From: Sulfurovum sp.
GTDB taxonomy: Bacteria; Campylobacterota; Campylobacteria; Campylobacterales; Sulfurovaceae
NCBI GenBank assembly: GCA_026996325.1
Contig: JALWLU010000118.1
Location: 1-43,080, forward strand
Reading direction: 5' to 3'
DNA: 43,080 nt
How positions within the stretch are numbered: the first letter of the stretch is position 1; the number at the start of each line of letters is the position of its first letter. The notes below the pieces were generated by a model, which was not told where the DNA came from, searched no databases, and saw nothing but the letters and a program-made list of their open reading frames with translations. Shown in pieces: positions 31,674-40,087 of the stretch. The position numbers were made by a program, and so were the translations under genes.

Positions 31674-33662
31674 ATGAAAAGACTTCTACTTCTGACACTA
31701 TCCGCATCCTTTCTTCACGCCGAAGAGTCCATTTCACCCTACACGGCACTGGCCTACGGTCTGGTACTGCTCCTGCTCGTAATTATCGGCTTCATTCTCT
31801 TCTCGCGCTTCAGGAAGCCTGTCAGAAAAAAGCGCCTGACGAAAGTACAGGCTTCCAGGAGCGCCAATCCGGACCTTGTCGAAAAATACCGTATCAACAT
31901 GCAGAAGATCAAAATCGAGAATCAGCCTTTCCGTCTCAGCGGAATGCTGCACATTCTGACAAACAAGATCAGCGAAGTACTGAAAAAAAGCGGCCATCAG
32001 CTTCATTACGATGTCGACAGTGAAGTGGGACGCTACATCGTCGGCGACAACGACTATATCGAACAGGTACTCGAAGCACTTATGGAGAATGTCATCGGAA
32101 TGAACAGCAACCAGGAGGTCATACTGCATGTCTCCAAAGAGAAGTCCCAACATATCGTCTTTGATGTTTCCAACCCTACCGCCATTCTCTCAAAAACCGA
32201 ACTTGAGGCATATACAGACGCCAACATGGCGGATAAAGATACTGACGAAGCTCTTGCCGCATTCATCAAGGCACGCAATATTGCAGAGGCGATGGGGGGC
32301 TCCCTTGAAGTCAAAAGCACAAAGCGTACCGGAACACACTTCATCTTCAAGATCCCATACATCGAGGATAAAAACAACCGAAGCAACCAGGAGAAGCTCA
32401 AAAAGTTCCTTGCTGGCAAGAAAGCCCTCTTCATTGGAAAGACAAAGTATGAAACCAAACGTGCACAGTACATCTTCGATACCTTCGGCATCAAGATCGA
32501 ACATATGAGCCTCAATGACTTCGAGACCAAGAAGCCCGACCTCAAAAGGTACGATATGGCCATTCTGCGCTCTGCACACTTGACGCCAAAACATATCAGC
32601 TTCTTCAAAAAAATACACCAAACCAGCAGTAAAGATTTCAAAATTATTATTGTCCATGAACTTTTCGAAGATGAAAAAACGATAAACTTCTCCAAACCCA
32701 TTGCCGATGCGGAACTCTACAACCCCACGATCATCGGTGATGTTGAAGAGATCCTCTACCAGATGTTCATCCTCAAAAGCAAGGCGGTCAAAGGTATCAG
32801 CAATATGGATGTGTTCGATCCCGATGCATTCATTATCAAGGGCAATCGCGACTTTACACCCGAAGAGCTGGGGAAATTCCGTGGAGCCCATATTGCTGTA
32901 GCCGAAGACAGCAAGGTCGATATGAGGGTACTGCGTAACATCTTCAACACCATTGAGGGCATCAAGCTCTTTACCGCGAACAACGGTATCGAGCTTATGA
33001 AACTTCTGGAGGATGAAGATATTGACATCATCTTTGCAGATATAAACATGCCGCTGCTTGACGGACTGACCATGACACGCAGAATCCGTTCAGAATCAAA
33101 ATGGGAAAAACTCCCTATCATCTCTATCTCATCCATGGCCTTCAAGCATGAGGTACGCAATATGCAGCTTGCAGGAATGAACGCTGCAATCACCAAACCG
33201 ATCACCGCCCAGGATGTCTACATGGCACTTGATAAATTCCTTGTCATATCATCAAAGATAAAAGAGCGTTTGGTCAAGTGCAACAACAAAGAGCTTGACT
33301 ACCAGTGCAACAGCTATATTCTCAATGTAGAGAAGGGGATCGAGGATGCAGGAAGCCCGGAAAGCTATCTCGAGCTCCTCCAGGAGACACTGGATCTGCT
33401 GCAGGGAAGCGAAGAGAAATTCAAAGAGCTCATCAAAAATGAAGAGTATACCGCTCTAAAAGAGTTTTCACACTCCATGCTCGAGCTCTACAGTAATATT
33501 CACGCAAACGAAATGGTCAAAATGTTCGAAGAACTCACATACTACCTATCGAGCCGAAAAAAGCCCTATCTTATGGAGTATGCAATGCTCTACAAGAAAA
33601 ATCTACAACGTCTTCAGGACGAAATAGACGCACTGGAAAAACACCTGCACCAGGAGGGGTAA
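31674..33662 (+). CDS. Membrane hybrid sensor protein with degenerate kinase core, receiver and Hpt-like end
   Basis: 662 residues: signal peptide (1-16), one membrane helix (about 25-43), a histidine-kinase-like ATPase domain (about 75-235), a receiver-like but unacidic domain (about 245-365), a true receiver (about 404-520) and a helical tail. No phospho-accepting H-box is seen. The N-box Asn139 (MENVIGMN) is kept but the DxGxG box is replaced by FDVSNP and the second glycine box by FIKARNIAEAMGG, so ATP hydrolysis is doubtful. The receiver is intact: ED at about 410, Asp456 (FADINMP), Lys508. The tail has His600 in EFSHSMLEL, like an Hpt domain without the usual KG. It probably relays phosphate from another kinase. 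Confidence 0.75.
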   Translation: MKRLLLLTLSASFLHAEESISPYTALAYGLVLLLLVIIGFILFSRFRKPVRKKRLTKVQASRSANPDLVEKYRINMQKIKIENQPFRLSGMLHILTNKISEVLKKSGHQLHYDVDSEVGRYIVGDNDYIEQVLEALMENVIGMNSNQEVILHVSKEKSQHIVFDVSNPTAILSKTELEAYTDANMADKDTDEALAAFIKARNIAEAMGGSLEVKSTKRTGTHFIFKIPYIEDKNNRSNQEKLKKFLAGKKALFIGKTKYETKRAQYIFDTFGIKIEHMSLNDFETKKPDLKRYDMAILRSAHLTPKHISFFKKIHQTSSKDFKIIIVHELFEDEKTINFSKPIADAELYNPTIIGDVEEILYQMFILKSKAVKGISNMDVFDPDAFIIKGNRDFTPEELGKFRGAHIAVAEDSKVDMRVLRNIFNTIEGIKLFTANNGIELMKLLEDEDIDIIFADINMPLLDGLTMTRRIRSESKWEKLPIISISSMAFKHEVRNMQLAGMNAAITKPITAQDVYMALDKFLVISSKIKERLVKCNNKELDYQCNSYILNVEKGIEDAGSPESYLELLQETLDLLQGSEEKFKELIKNEEYTALKEFSHSMLELYSNIHANEMVKMFEELTYYLSSRKKPYLMEYAMLYKKNLQRLQDEIDALEKHLHQEG

Positions 33663-33674
33663 TACCTCCCCTCT

Positions 33675-35768
33675 TTAGAACTTGTAGCGCAGGTTGGTGT
33701 AGACGTAGCGTCCGGGTTCGTTCATCAGCATCACGTTATCATCAGGGGCAGTAGTCGGTAGAAGAATCAAGTCTTTATAGGTATTGGAAACGGCATAGGT
33801 GCGGTCGAAGAGATTGTCCACACCGACAGTGATTTCAAAGTGATCGGCGAATGTCTTTGTCGCTTTCAGGTTCACGATGGCATAGGAAGGAAGATACTGC
33901 TCCCCATTCTCTTCATCATAATCCTTCCAGGCTGCCGAACCGACCAGCTCTGCACGCATATTGAAAGTTGCATCCCAGTCGTAGTTGACTGCAAGGTTGT
34001 ACTTGAGCGGTTCGATTTCCGGCATATTTGTACCCGTCTGGCCTGTAAGCGGATGGTCTTTTTTGCCTCTTTGGTACGCCATACCATAATCGAAGTAGAG
34101 AGACTCAGTCGCCACATAGCTGCCACTCAGCTCGAACCCGTAAATGGTGGCATCTACATTCTCATAAGAGTGGTATGCCATTGTTTTTCCCATTTTCGTC
34201 ATAGTATTGTCCGCATTGTAGGCAATAAAATCCTTAAGCATCGAATAGAATGCAGTCAATTTGACCATACTGTCGCCAAACTGTTTTTCAACACCAATGT
34301 CAAACTCGTAATTGATCGTATCTTTGAGATCCGGCGTACCGATTTCGTTGCCCATACTTCCTACCCAGTAGAGCTCTTTGGCATCAGGCACTCTCGATGA
34401 CTTTCCTACACCGGCAAAGAGCTTCAGACTCTCATCAACATGGTAGATTCCGTTGATGTAACCATTGAGCTCATTATAATTATTTTCAGGTTGCCATTGG
34501 TATGCTGATGTGATACGTGTATCGTCATACCGGAGTCCAAGGTTCAACACCAGCCTATCCAGATTGATCTTGTCTTCCATAAAAAAGGCGATGTTTTTGG
34601 TATCAACATCGTAAATACTGTGATAAGGCATTGTGCCTCCACTTGCTATGTCAAGCGGAATATCATTTTTGGTATACCACCCATTCCAGTTACGAAGTGT
34701 ATAGTCAACCCCTACCGTCAGTTCATGGTTTTCGACATCGAAGGTATTCTTCAGCTTCGCTCCGTCCACCTGGCTTGTCAGTGTATGTGTCATATATGAA
34801 GTCTGAACACCCGGTTGCATCGGATTACTGTCTATTGTCGCAGAGACCCTATATTTTGTGGACATCGGGTGCTCTACTTTGGAACGGTAGAGCTGCACAT
34901 AGAGCTCTTTGGAGTACTTTCCAAGATCTTTTGCGATGTACTCGAGATTGTAAATATCCGAATCGTCATAGAGCGCATCCATCTTCGATGAAGGATAGAG
35001 AACATCATCACTTCTGTTGGCGGTGTAGCTGAGTCTCAACTCCTGATTGTCCGTGATGTTCCAGAAAAGTTTTGCCAGGAATGTCTTTTTCTCATAGGCA
35101 TCCATATTTTTGTATTGATCCTGATACTGATATGCCGGGGAGACCTTCCCCGCATCGATCTCTCGCTGAATCTGTCCTACAAAATCGTTGCCGTCACCAT
35201 CCTTGTACTGATCGCTGCTCTCTGCAGAGCCGCTGAGAAGTACCCTGACAGTATCGTTTCCTCCCGAAAGAGAAAACGCAGCCTTCTTGTAGTTCCAGCT
35301 TCCAAAACCAAGGTTCACATCACCGTGCCACTCCTCCGTGGGGTCAAGCAGTTTTACTTTTACATCCGCAGAGAGCACACCAAACTCTTCGACGTTGTAA
35401 GGTCCTTTGTTGATTTCAATATAGTCGATATTGTTTGTCAGAACGTGAGAGATTGGCGGGTCCATTCTGTTGGGACACGCCCCGTAGATCTTGACACCAT
35501 CCATTGTAACATTGATATTGTCTTTCTTCTGGCCTCTGACAATGATGTCGTTGGCTACCCCCGAACGTCTAACCAGTGTAACGCTGGGTACCCGCTTGAA
35601 GAGTGCTTCCGCCACATCGGCAGACTTGATCTCATCACCGTGTACATCCTTGACCACTTCCGTATCGACCGTACTTTCTACATCGATGGTCCCCAGCTGC
35701 GCCTCTGCCCCAAAAAGCGATGTCGCACAGACGACCGAAAGTAAAATTCCCTGTGTTTTGTAACGCAT
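33675..35768 (-). CDS. TonB-dependent outer-membrane receptor, NosA/OprC-like (probable copper)
   Basis: 697 residues from the ATG at 35768, which has AAGGGG upstream; the frame extends ten codons further without support. Signal peptide to about residue 21, TonB box-like LGTIDVEST, plug domain with DIIVRGQKKDNINVTMDGVK and ACPNRMDPPISHV (residues 97-109), barrel ending in RYVYTNLRYKF with terminal Phe. CPNRMDPP is a feature of the NosA/OprC group, linked to copper uptake and, in NosA, nitrous oxide reductase assembly; other metals cannot be excluded. It is followed by tonB, exbD and exbB upstream on the same strand. Confidence 0.85.
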   Translation of the reverse strand: MRYKTQGILLSVVCATSLFGAEAQLGTIDVESTVDTEVVKDVHGDEIKSADVAEALFKRVPSVTLVRRSGVANDIIVRGQKKDNINVTMDGVKIYGACPNRMDPPISHVLTNNIDYIEINKGPYNVEEFGVLSADVKVKLLDPTEEWHGDVNLGFGSWNYKKAAFSLSGGNDTVRVLLSGSAESSDQYKDGDGNDFVGQIQREIDAGKVSPAYQYQDQYKNMDAYEKKTFLAKLFWNITDNQELRLSYTANRSDDVLYPSSKMDALYDDSDIYNLEYIAKDLGKYSKELYVQLYRSKVEHPMSTKYRVSATIDSNPMQPGVQTSYMTHTLTSQVDGAKLKNTFDVENHELTVGVDYTLRNWNGWYTKNDIPLDIASGGTMPYHSIYDVDTKNIAFFMEDKINLDRLVLNLGLRYDDTRITSAYQWQPENNYNELNGYINGIYHVDESLKLFAGVGKSSRVPDAKELYWVGSMGNEIGTPDLKDTINYEFDIGVEKQFGDSMVKLTAFYSMLKDFIAYNADNTMTKMGKTMAYHSYENVDATIYGFELSGSYVATESLYFDYGMAYQRGKKDHPLTGQTGTNMPEIEPLKYNLAVNYDWDATFNMRAELVGSAAWKDYDEENGEQYLPSYAIVNLKATKTFADHFEITVGVDNLFDRTYAVSNTYKDLILLPTTAPDDNVMLMNEPGRYVYTNLRYKF

Positions 35769-35851
35769 TGTTTCCCCTTGCTTAAAAATGTTTCGCAAGT
35801 ATGGCAGACCTGTGTTAAATTAGTGTTAATTTTTCAAATAAAAGGCAGAGG

Positions 35852-36589
35852 TTATCGAAGTTTGTAACGCAGTGAGATGTTGACAGTCGCAGGCAGAGTA
35901 AGTGGCGCACGCTTTACATCGACCGGAAAGGCGCTCTTGATAGCCTTTTGGGCCGAGCGGTGAAAGACTTTGGGCCCGGAGAGGACAATGTTGCCCACAT
36001 GGCCGTTTTTTAGAATGGTAAAACGCGCTCTTACCGTCCCCTGCATGCCACGGCGCTGCGCAATGCGCGGGTAGGATTTGGCACGGTTTATACGTGCCCT
36101 AATGCGTGCAAGAAAGCTGTTGCGCTGCGCGGCACTGTAGTGCGGAGAGCCCCCTCCGCTGACACGCCTTTTTTGCCGTACCTTTTTCTTTTTGACCTTC
36201 CTCTTTTTAACCGTTTTTTTCTTTACCGGTTTTGGCTTTGGTTTCGGCTTGACGATAGGCTGAGGAACGGGCGTCTCTTTTACAATCGGTTCGGGTTCGG
36301 GCTCCGGTGCCGGCTCCTCCTTTACAGGTTCCGTCGGCGGAGTTTTCTCTTCGGGTTTTGTTTCGGGCTCCGTCTCCTCCTCTACCGGCGTTTCGGGCTG
36401 CACAGGTGCCTCTGCCGCAGAGGGGGGTGCTTCGGGAACGAACTGCGAAAGGGCAATCTCGATGGTATGCTCTTTGGGAGTGTCGGAGACAGTGATGGTT
36501 TTTTCAAGCCAATAGAGGTAGAGCAGTATGGGAATGGTATAGAGAAGCACCGTGATAAAAAAGGAGACTTTGTAGCGGTGCTTCTTCAC
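35852..36589 (-). CDS. tonB: TonB energy-transducing protein
   Basis: 245 residues: N-terminal membrane anchor (about 8-28), a Pro/Glu-rich then Pro/Lys-rich periplasmic linker (EPEPEPIVKETPVPQPIVKP, then KPKPKPKPVKKK and a very basic KKRKVKKKKVRQKRR), and a C-terminal TonB domain (KSYPRIAQRRGMQGTVRARF and SAQKAIKSAFPVD). It links the ExbB-ExbD motor to outer-membrane receptors. It starts eight bases after exbD and is followed by the NosA/OprC-like receptor, probably one transcription unit. Confidence 0.93.
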   Translation of the reverse strand: MKKHRYKVSFFITVLLYTIPILLYLYWLEKTITVSDTPKEHTIEIALSQFVPEAPPSAAEAPVQPETPVEEETEPETKPEEKTPPTEPVKEEPAPEPEPEPIVKETPVPQPIVKPKPKPKPVKKKTVKKRKVKKKKVRQKRRVSGGGSPHYSAAQRNSFLARIRARINRAKSYPRIAQRRGMQGTVRARFTILKNGHVGNIVLSGPKVFHRSAQKAIKSAFPVDVKRAPLTLPATVNISLRYKLR

Positions 36590-36597
36590 ATCGCCCT

Positions 36598-36975
36598 CTA
36601 CTGCTTGGTGACGATGGAGATGTTCTCGAAACCTCTGGCCTTCATGATGTCGATGACCTTGACGAAGTAGTCAAACGGTGTCAGCTTGTCGGTGTGGAGA
36701 GAGACGACATCTTTCTTGGGGTCAAGCGAATTGAGTTTGGCTTCGAGCGCTTCAAACGCCATCGGCGTCTTGTCGTAGAAGTACTTCCCCTCCTTGTCGA
36801 TGGAGATGATGACACTCTTGGTCTCTTCGGCCTTTTTGCTGCTGGCAGCGGGCAGGTCTATCTTGATGCTCTTGTTCTGCACGAAACTCGCTGTTGCCAG
36901 CACGATGACAAGCAGCACAAGGACAATGTCGATGAACGGTACGACGTTCATCTTGTCGAAACGTTCGCGTCTCAT
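36598..36975 (-). CDS. exbD: ExbD biopolymer transport protein
   Basis: 125 residues. One N-terminal membrane helix with the motor Asp in NVVPFIDIVLVLLVIVLATA and a periplasmic domain (KIDLPAASSKKAEE, VSLHTDKLTPFDYFVKVIDI). It uses proton motive force with ExbB to energise TonB. The start ATG overlaps the exbB stop by four bases. Confidence 0.93.
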   Translation of the reverse strand: MRRERFDKMNVVPFIDIVLVLLVIVLATASFVQNKSIKIDLPAASSKKAEETKSVIISIDKEGKYFYDKTPMAFEALEAKLNSLDPKKDVVSLHTDKLTPFDYFVKVIDIMKARGFENISIVTKQ

Positions 36976-37421
36976 CCGCGCAGTTTCCCCTCGTCACGCA
37001 GGATCTCCCACTGCGCGATCAGTTTGTCAACCTTTGTCAACAGTGCGTTGTAGATCGCCGTTGCGGGAATAGCCACGACCAGCCCCGCCGCGGTCGCTTT
37101 CAGCGCAAGTGCAAGGTGCTTCATGATCTCGCCCGCGTTGACGTCGTTTGCCTGTTCACCGATGATGTAGAATGTCAGGATGATCGCCAAAACCGTTCCA
37201 AGAAGACCGATGTAGGGTGCGTTGACACCGATGGAGGCGATGGTGGACAGGTGCTTGCCAAGGTCGAGTTCGAGCGCCTTGATGTGGCTGTACTCCTCCA
37301 ACTTTATACTGCGGTAGAAGAGCAGACGCTCTATGGCGAACGCGAAGGTAAGAAAACTCAAAAAGAGCAAAAAGCCGATAATTCCATAATCGACGATATG
37401 TTTGATCTGTTCTACTGGCAT
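36972..37421 (-). CDS. exbB: ExbB/TolQ-type proton channel protein
   Basis: 149 residues with three membrane segments and the MotA/TolQ/ExbB core: LGKHLSTIASIGVNAPYIGL, GTVLAIILTFYIIGEQ, HLALALKATAAGLVVAIPAT. This is the short ExbB type typical of Campylobacterota. First gene of exbB-exbD-tonB-receptor, with its own promoter. Confidence 0.93.
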   Translation of the reverse strand: MPVEQIKHIVDYGIIGFLLFLSFLTFAFAIERLLFYRSIKLEEYSHIKALELDLGKHLSTIASIGVNAPYIGLLGTVLAIILTFYIIGEQANDVNAGEIMKHLALALKATAAGLVVAIPATAIYNALLTKVDKLIAQWEILRDEGKLRG

Positions 37422-37451
37422 TGGACCTCTTTTGCAGATATTGCTTCTGCG

Positions 37452-37457
37452 ATTATA
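37452..37457 (-). promoter_or_regulatory. -10 promoter for exbB-exbD-tonB
   Basis: TATAAT on the minus strand in CCAATATAATCGCAG, 31 bases before the exbB ATG, between yegS-like gene and exbB. No Fur-type palindrome was seen by eye. Confidence 0.55.
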
Positions 37458-37479
37458 TTGGAACTTTGATTATAAGCCG

Positions 37480-38382
37480 CTATGCTTTGGGTTTGAGTGT
37501 CGGGCACCCTTTTGGAAGTATCAGCTCGATCGCACCCGGCACTATCTCGAAGCGGATCGTATCCGCCTCGTAGGGTTCGCCGTCAAGGTTGACCGAGCGG
37601 CGCTGGTAGGGAATGGACTCCACCCACGTCGTCTGATAACGCTTGACGTAGGTTCCCGAATGTTCATAGTCGATGATTTCGGCAATCACCTCTCCAAGAT
37701 CAACCAGCGGGAACTCCAGTATCACCACAATGTCCAGCAGCCCGTCATCGATGTAGGCAGTAGGGGCGATGAGCTGTCCGCCGCCCGCCTGCCTGCCGTT
37801 GCAGACAAGCCCCGCGATCGATTTACCTTCGATGTCGAGGTCAGCGGAGCGCAGCCGGCCGTCGTGACTGGTGAAGTTGAGCGCCTTGATGACTGCAGAG
37901 AGGGTGTAGGCGCCCCCGCCAAGGAAGTTTTTCAGAGACGGCGGCGTATCGGCGACGATCTGCGCACCGAAACCGCTGGAGGCGACATTGAGGAAATAGC
38001 GTTCGTTGGCACGCACGATGTCGACAGGGTGCGCTTCCCCCTCGATGGCAAGGCGCAGCGCCTCGAGCGGTGAGCAGGGGATCTCACAGGCGGTAGCAAA
38101 GTCGTTTGCCGTTCCCATCGGCACGATCGCCATTGCCGGACGCGCCTCTTTTGGCAATGTAGCCAGCCCGTTTACCGCCTCGTTGAGCGAACCGTCCCCG
38201 CCGGCGACGACAATGCGCTCCACGCCGTCTCTGCTCGCTTCATGGACCATACGCTGTGCATCACCCTTCTCCCAGGTTACGCGAACCTCTATGCGCTCTC
38301 CCTCCTGGCGAAGCTGCATTACCGCTTCACGAAAGAGTTCATCCAGTGCTTTTTTCCCGTTGAGTATTACCCGTATCATCAT
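37480..38382 (-). CDS. YegS-like lipid kinase (diacylglycerol kinase catalytic domain)
   Basis: 300 residues. VVAGGDGSLNEAVNGLA is the GGDG nucleotide-binding motif and IVPMGTANDFATACEIP the second conserved block; VNLDGEPYEADTIRFEIVPG ends the C-terminal beta-sandwich. This is the YegS/DagK/BmrU group, which phosphorylates lipids such as diacylglycerol or phosphatidylglycerol. The start ATG at 38382 (a second at 38379) follows GAGG. It is downstream of the histidine kinase gene by 33 bases. Confidence 0.9.
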   Translation of the reverse strand: MMIRVILNGKKALDELFREAVMQLRQEGERIEVRVTWEKGDAQRMVHEASRDGVERIVVAGGDGSLNEAVNGLATLPKEARPAMAIVPMGTANDFATACEIPCSPLEALRLAIEGEAHPVDIVRANERYFLNVASSGFGAQIVADTPPSLKNFLGGGAYTLSAVIKALNFTSHDGRLRSADLDIEGKSIAGLVCNGRQAGGGQLIAPTAYIDDGLLDIVVILEFPLVDLGEVIAEIIDYEHSGTYVKRYQTTWVESIPYQRRSVNLDGEPYEADTIRFEIVPGAIELILPKGCPTLKPKA

Positions 38383-38415
38383 TCACCTCGTATGGAGACA
38401 GTATACCATAGCAGC

Positions 38416-39252
38416 CTAAACGGCAATCTGACGCAAGTCGAGTGTCACCGTTGTACCCTCTCCCTTGCGAGACTCGATCTGGATATCTATACTTTCACGA
38501 TCACAGTACGCCTTTACCAATGCCAAACCGATCCCTTCTCCCTCCATGCTGCTGTCTTCCTGATAGTATTTTTCGAAGATCTTCACAATCTGCCCCTCGT
38601 CCATACCGATCCCACGGTCGGCAATCTTCAAAATGGGGGAATGCAGCGTAATGTCGATGGGAGCCTCTTTTGAAGAGTACTTCATCGCATTGCCAACAAG
38701 GTTGTCGAAGATCTGCTCAAAACCAATGCGGTCGGTATGGACCGTGCAGGAGTGGACATCGAGCTTCAACGGGTTGCGGCGCTGCTCTTTGAAGATGGCC
38801 ACCCGCTCTTCGACCAATCCTTTGAGATCAAACGTTTCACGCTCGATCTCGTGCATCTCTTTTTTGATGGTGTAAACCAGCTCATCATAGAGCCGGGTGA
38901 GGCGTTTTGCAGCATCGTCTATGCGAATCAGCCGTTTCAGTGCCTTTTCGTCTTCTATATTGCGGCGCAGCATACTGCTGTTCGCCTGAATGGTCGCCAG
39001 CGGAAGATTGAGCTCATGCACGATCTCTTTGCTCAGATGCAACAGATGCTCCTGCGTCCTCTTCTGAGGCACAAGAAGATGAGAAGCGATAACGTACCCC
39101 CACCCCACACTCAGCACCAATACGAAGATGCTTGCAATCAGAAAAGAGTTTTCCGTAAACCCCTCGTTCTTCATGAACCAGTAGACAAAACTCAGCAGCA
39201 TCGCTACACTGAGTACATATCCGAGCACCGACAACCATGTCTGTTTTCTCAT
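38416..39252 (-). CDS. Sensor histidine kinase
   Basis: 278 residues. Two membrane helices (about 8-27 and 36-56) enclose a very short outer loop, so the signal is probably sensed in the membrane or via a partner. H-box His79 (KEIVHELNLPLATI), N-box DNLVGNAMKYSS, G1 ADRGIGMDEG and G2 GEGIGLALVK are all present, so it should be active. The start abuts the stop of the response regulator gene, with AGGTG inside that gene's end; the pair is co-translated. The target is unknown. Confidence 0.93.
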   Translation of the reverse strand: MRKQTWLSVLGYVLSVAMLLSFVYWFMKNEGFTENSFLIASIFVLVLSVGWGYVIASHLLVPQKRTQEHLLHLSKEIVHELNLPLATIQANSSMLRRNIEDEKALKRLIRIDDAAKRLTRLYDELVYTIKKEMHEIERETFDLKGLVEERVAIFKEQRRNPLKLDVHSCTVHTDRIGFEQIFDNLVGNAMKYSSKEAPIDITLHSPILKIADRGIGMDEGQIVKIFEKYYQEDSSMEGEGIGLALVKAYCDRESIDIQIESRKGEGTTVTLDLRQIAV

Positions 39253-39912
39253 CTACACCTCATATGACCACTTGTAACCTACCCCGCGTACATTGACGAT
39301 AGCATCCGGGAAATGCTTTTTCAGCTGGGTAATGTAGACACGAAGTGAACCTTCACTGGCATTCTGTCCTGCCGCCCAAAGTCTCTCTTTAATCGTTTCT
39401 GTGGTAACCACTTCACCACTTGCCTCGATGAGCAGCTGCAGCAGTTCGACCGTCTTTTTGCTCACATCAACCGCTTCTGCATCTTTGTAGAGTGTCTTGG
39501 CGAACATATCGAGTGTATAGGGTCCGATCTTGATGCGCTCCTGCCGCACCTGCCGGCGAAGCACCGCACGGATACGCAGCAGCAGTTCGTCAAGATCGAC
39601 CGGTTTTCGCAGATAGTCGTCCGCACCACATTCGAAGCCTTCACGTAAAGCGTCCTTGTCTTCCCGTGAAGTCAGAAAAATGGCAGGGGTCATATCGTTG
39701 CTCTGGCGCAGTTTGCCAAGCAGATCGAACCCGCTCTCATAGGGCAGGTTCACATCGAAAAGATACAGATCGTAGGTCTTCTCGTACGTCAGATCAAGTG
39801 CCGTGTAGGGATCCAGCGCCACATCCACACCAAACCCCTCCTCTTCGAGAAAATCCTGCAGGGTTTCGTTGAAGAGACGGTCGTCTTCGAGGAGGAGGAG
39901 TTTAGCGGACAT
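39253..39912 (-). CDS. OmpR-family response regulator
   Basis: 219 residues from the ATG at 39912 (MSAKLLLLEDDRLF), which has GGAGGCG upstream. The frame is open to 39969, but the 19 extra codons only read a heptamer array (HYSLFTIHS). Receiver with acidic pair ED at 9-11, Asp53 (YLFDVNLP) and Lys103 (YLRKPVD); C-terminal winged helix ending VRGVGYKWSYEV. It pairs with the adjoining kinase. Confidence 0.93.
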   Translation of the reverse strand: MSAKLLLLEDDRLFNETLQDFLEEEGFGVDVALDPYTALDLTYEKTYDLYLFDVNLPYESGFDLLGKLRQSNDMTPAIFLTSREDKDALREGFECGADDYLRKPVDLDELLLRIRAVLRRQVRQERIKIGPYTLDMFAKTLYKDAEAVDVSKKTVELLQLLIEASGEVVTTETIKERLWAAGQNASEGSLRVYITQLKKHFPDAIVNVRGVGYKWSYEV

Positions 39913-40060
39913 GGGCGCCTCCCGCGAGTGAATAGTGAATAGTGAATAGTGAATAGTTTTGGTTTGCATCGCTTTGCGATGCCTCTATTATCAATAAAAG
40001 CTTTCTCGCAGAGAAAGCATACCGAAACTCTTCACTCTTCACTCTTCACTCCTCACTTAC
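39913..40060 (-). repeat. Heptamer-bounded intergenic element (fabG-response regulator gap)
   Basis: Minus-strand order: agtgaag/agtgagg heptamers (about 40027-40058), TTTCGGTATGC with hairpin GCTTTCTC/GAGAAAGC (about 40001-40019), TTTTATTGATAATAGAG, hairpin GCATCGC-AAA-GCGATGC (39967-39983), AAACC, reverse agtgaat units (39926-39957). Same plan as the dnaB-ispG element, but no leader start with ribosome site remains. Confidence 0.75.
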
Positions 40061-40087
40061 ATGTAATGCTGCACAGCAGCATTACAT
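40061..40087. repeat. 12-bp perfect hairpin at the fabG 3' end
   Basis: ATGTAATGCTGC (40061-40072), loop ACA, GCAGCATTACAT (40076-40087). One arm contains the last codon and TAA stop of fabG, the other is its inverted copy next to the heptamer array. Comparable palindromes end priA and rpe. Confidence 0.8.

Noticed and set aside
35799-35851. Fur box in the tonB-receptor gap
   Set aside because: GTGTTAA occurs twice in AT-rich sequence, but no GATAAT-type palindrome is present.
39913-39969. N-terminal extension of the response regulator (19 codons)
   Set aside because: Also array-encoded; receiver domains start close to the ATG at 39912, which has GGAGG upstream.
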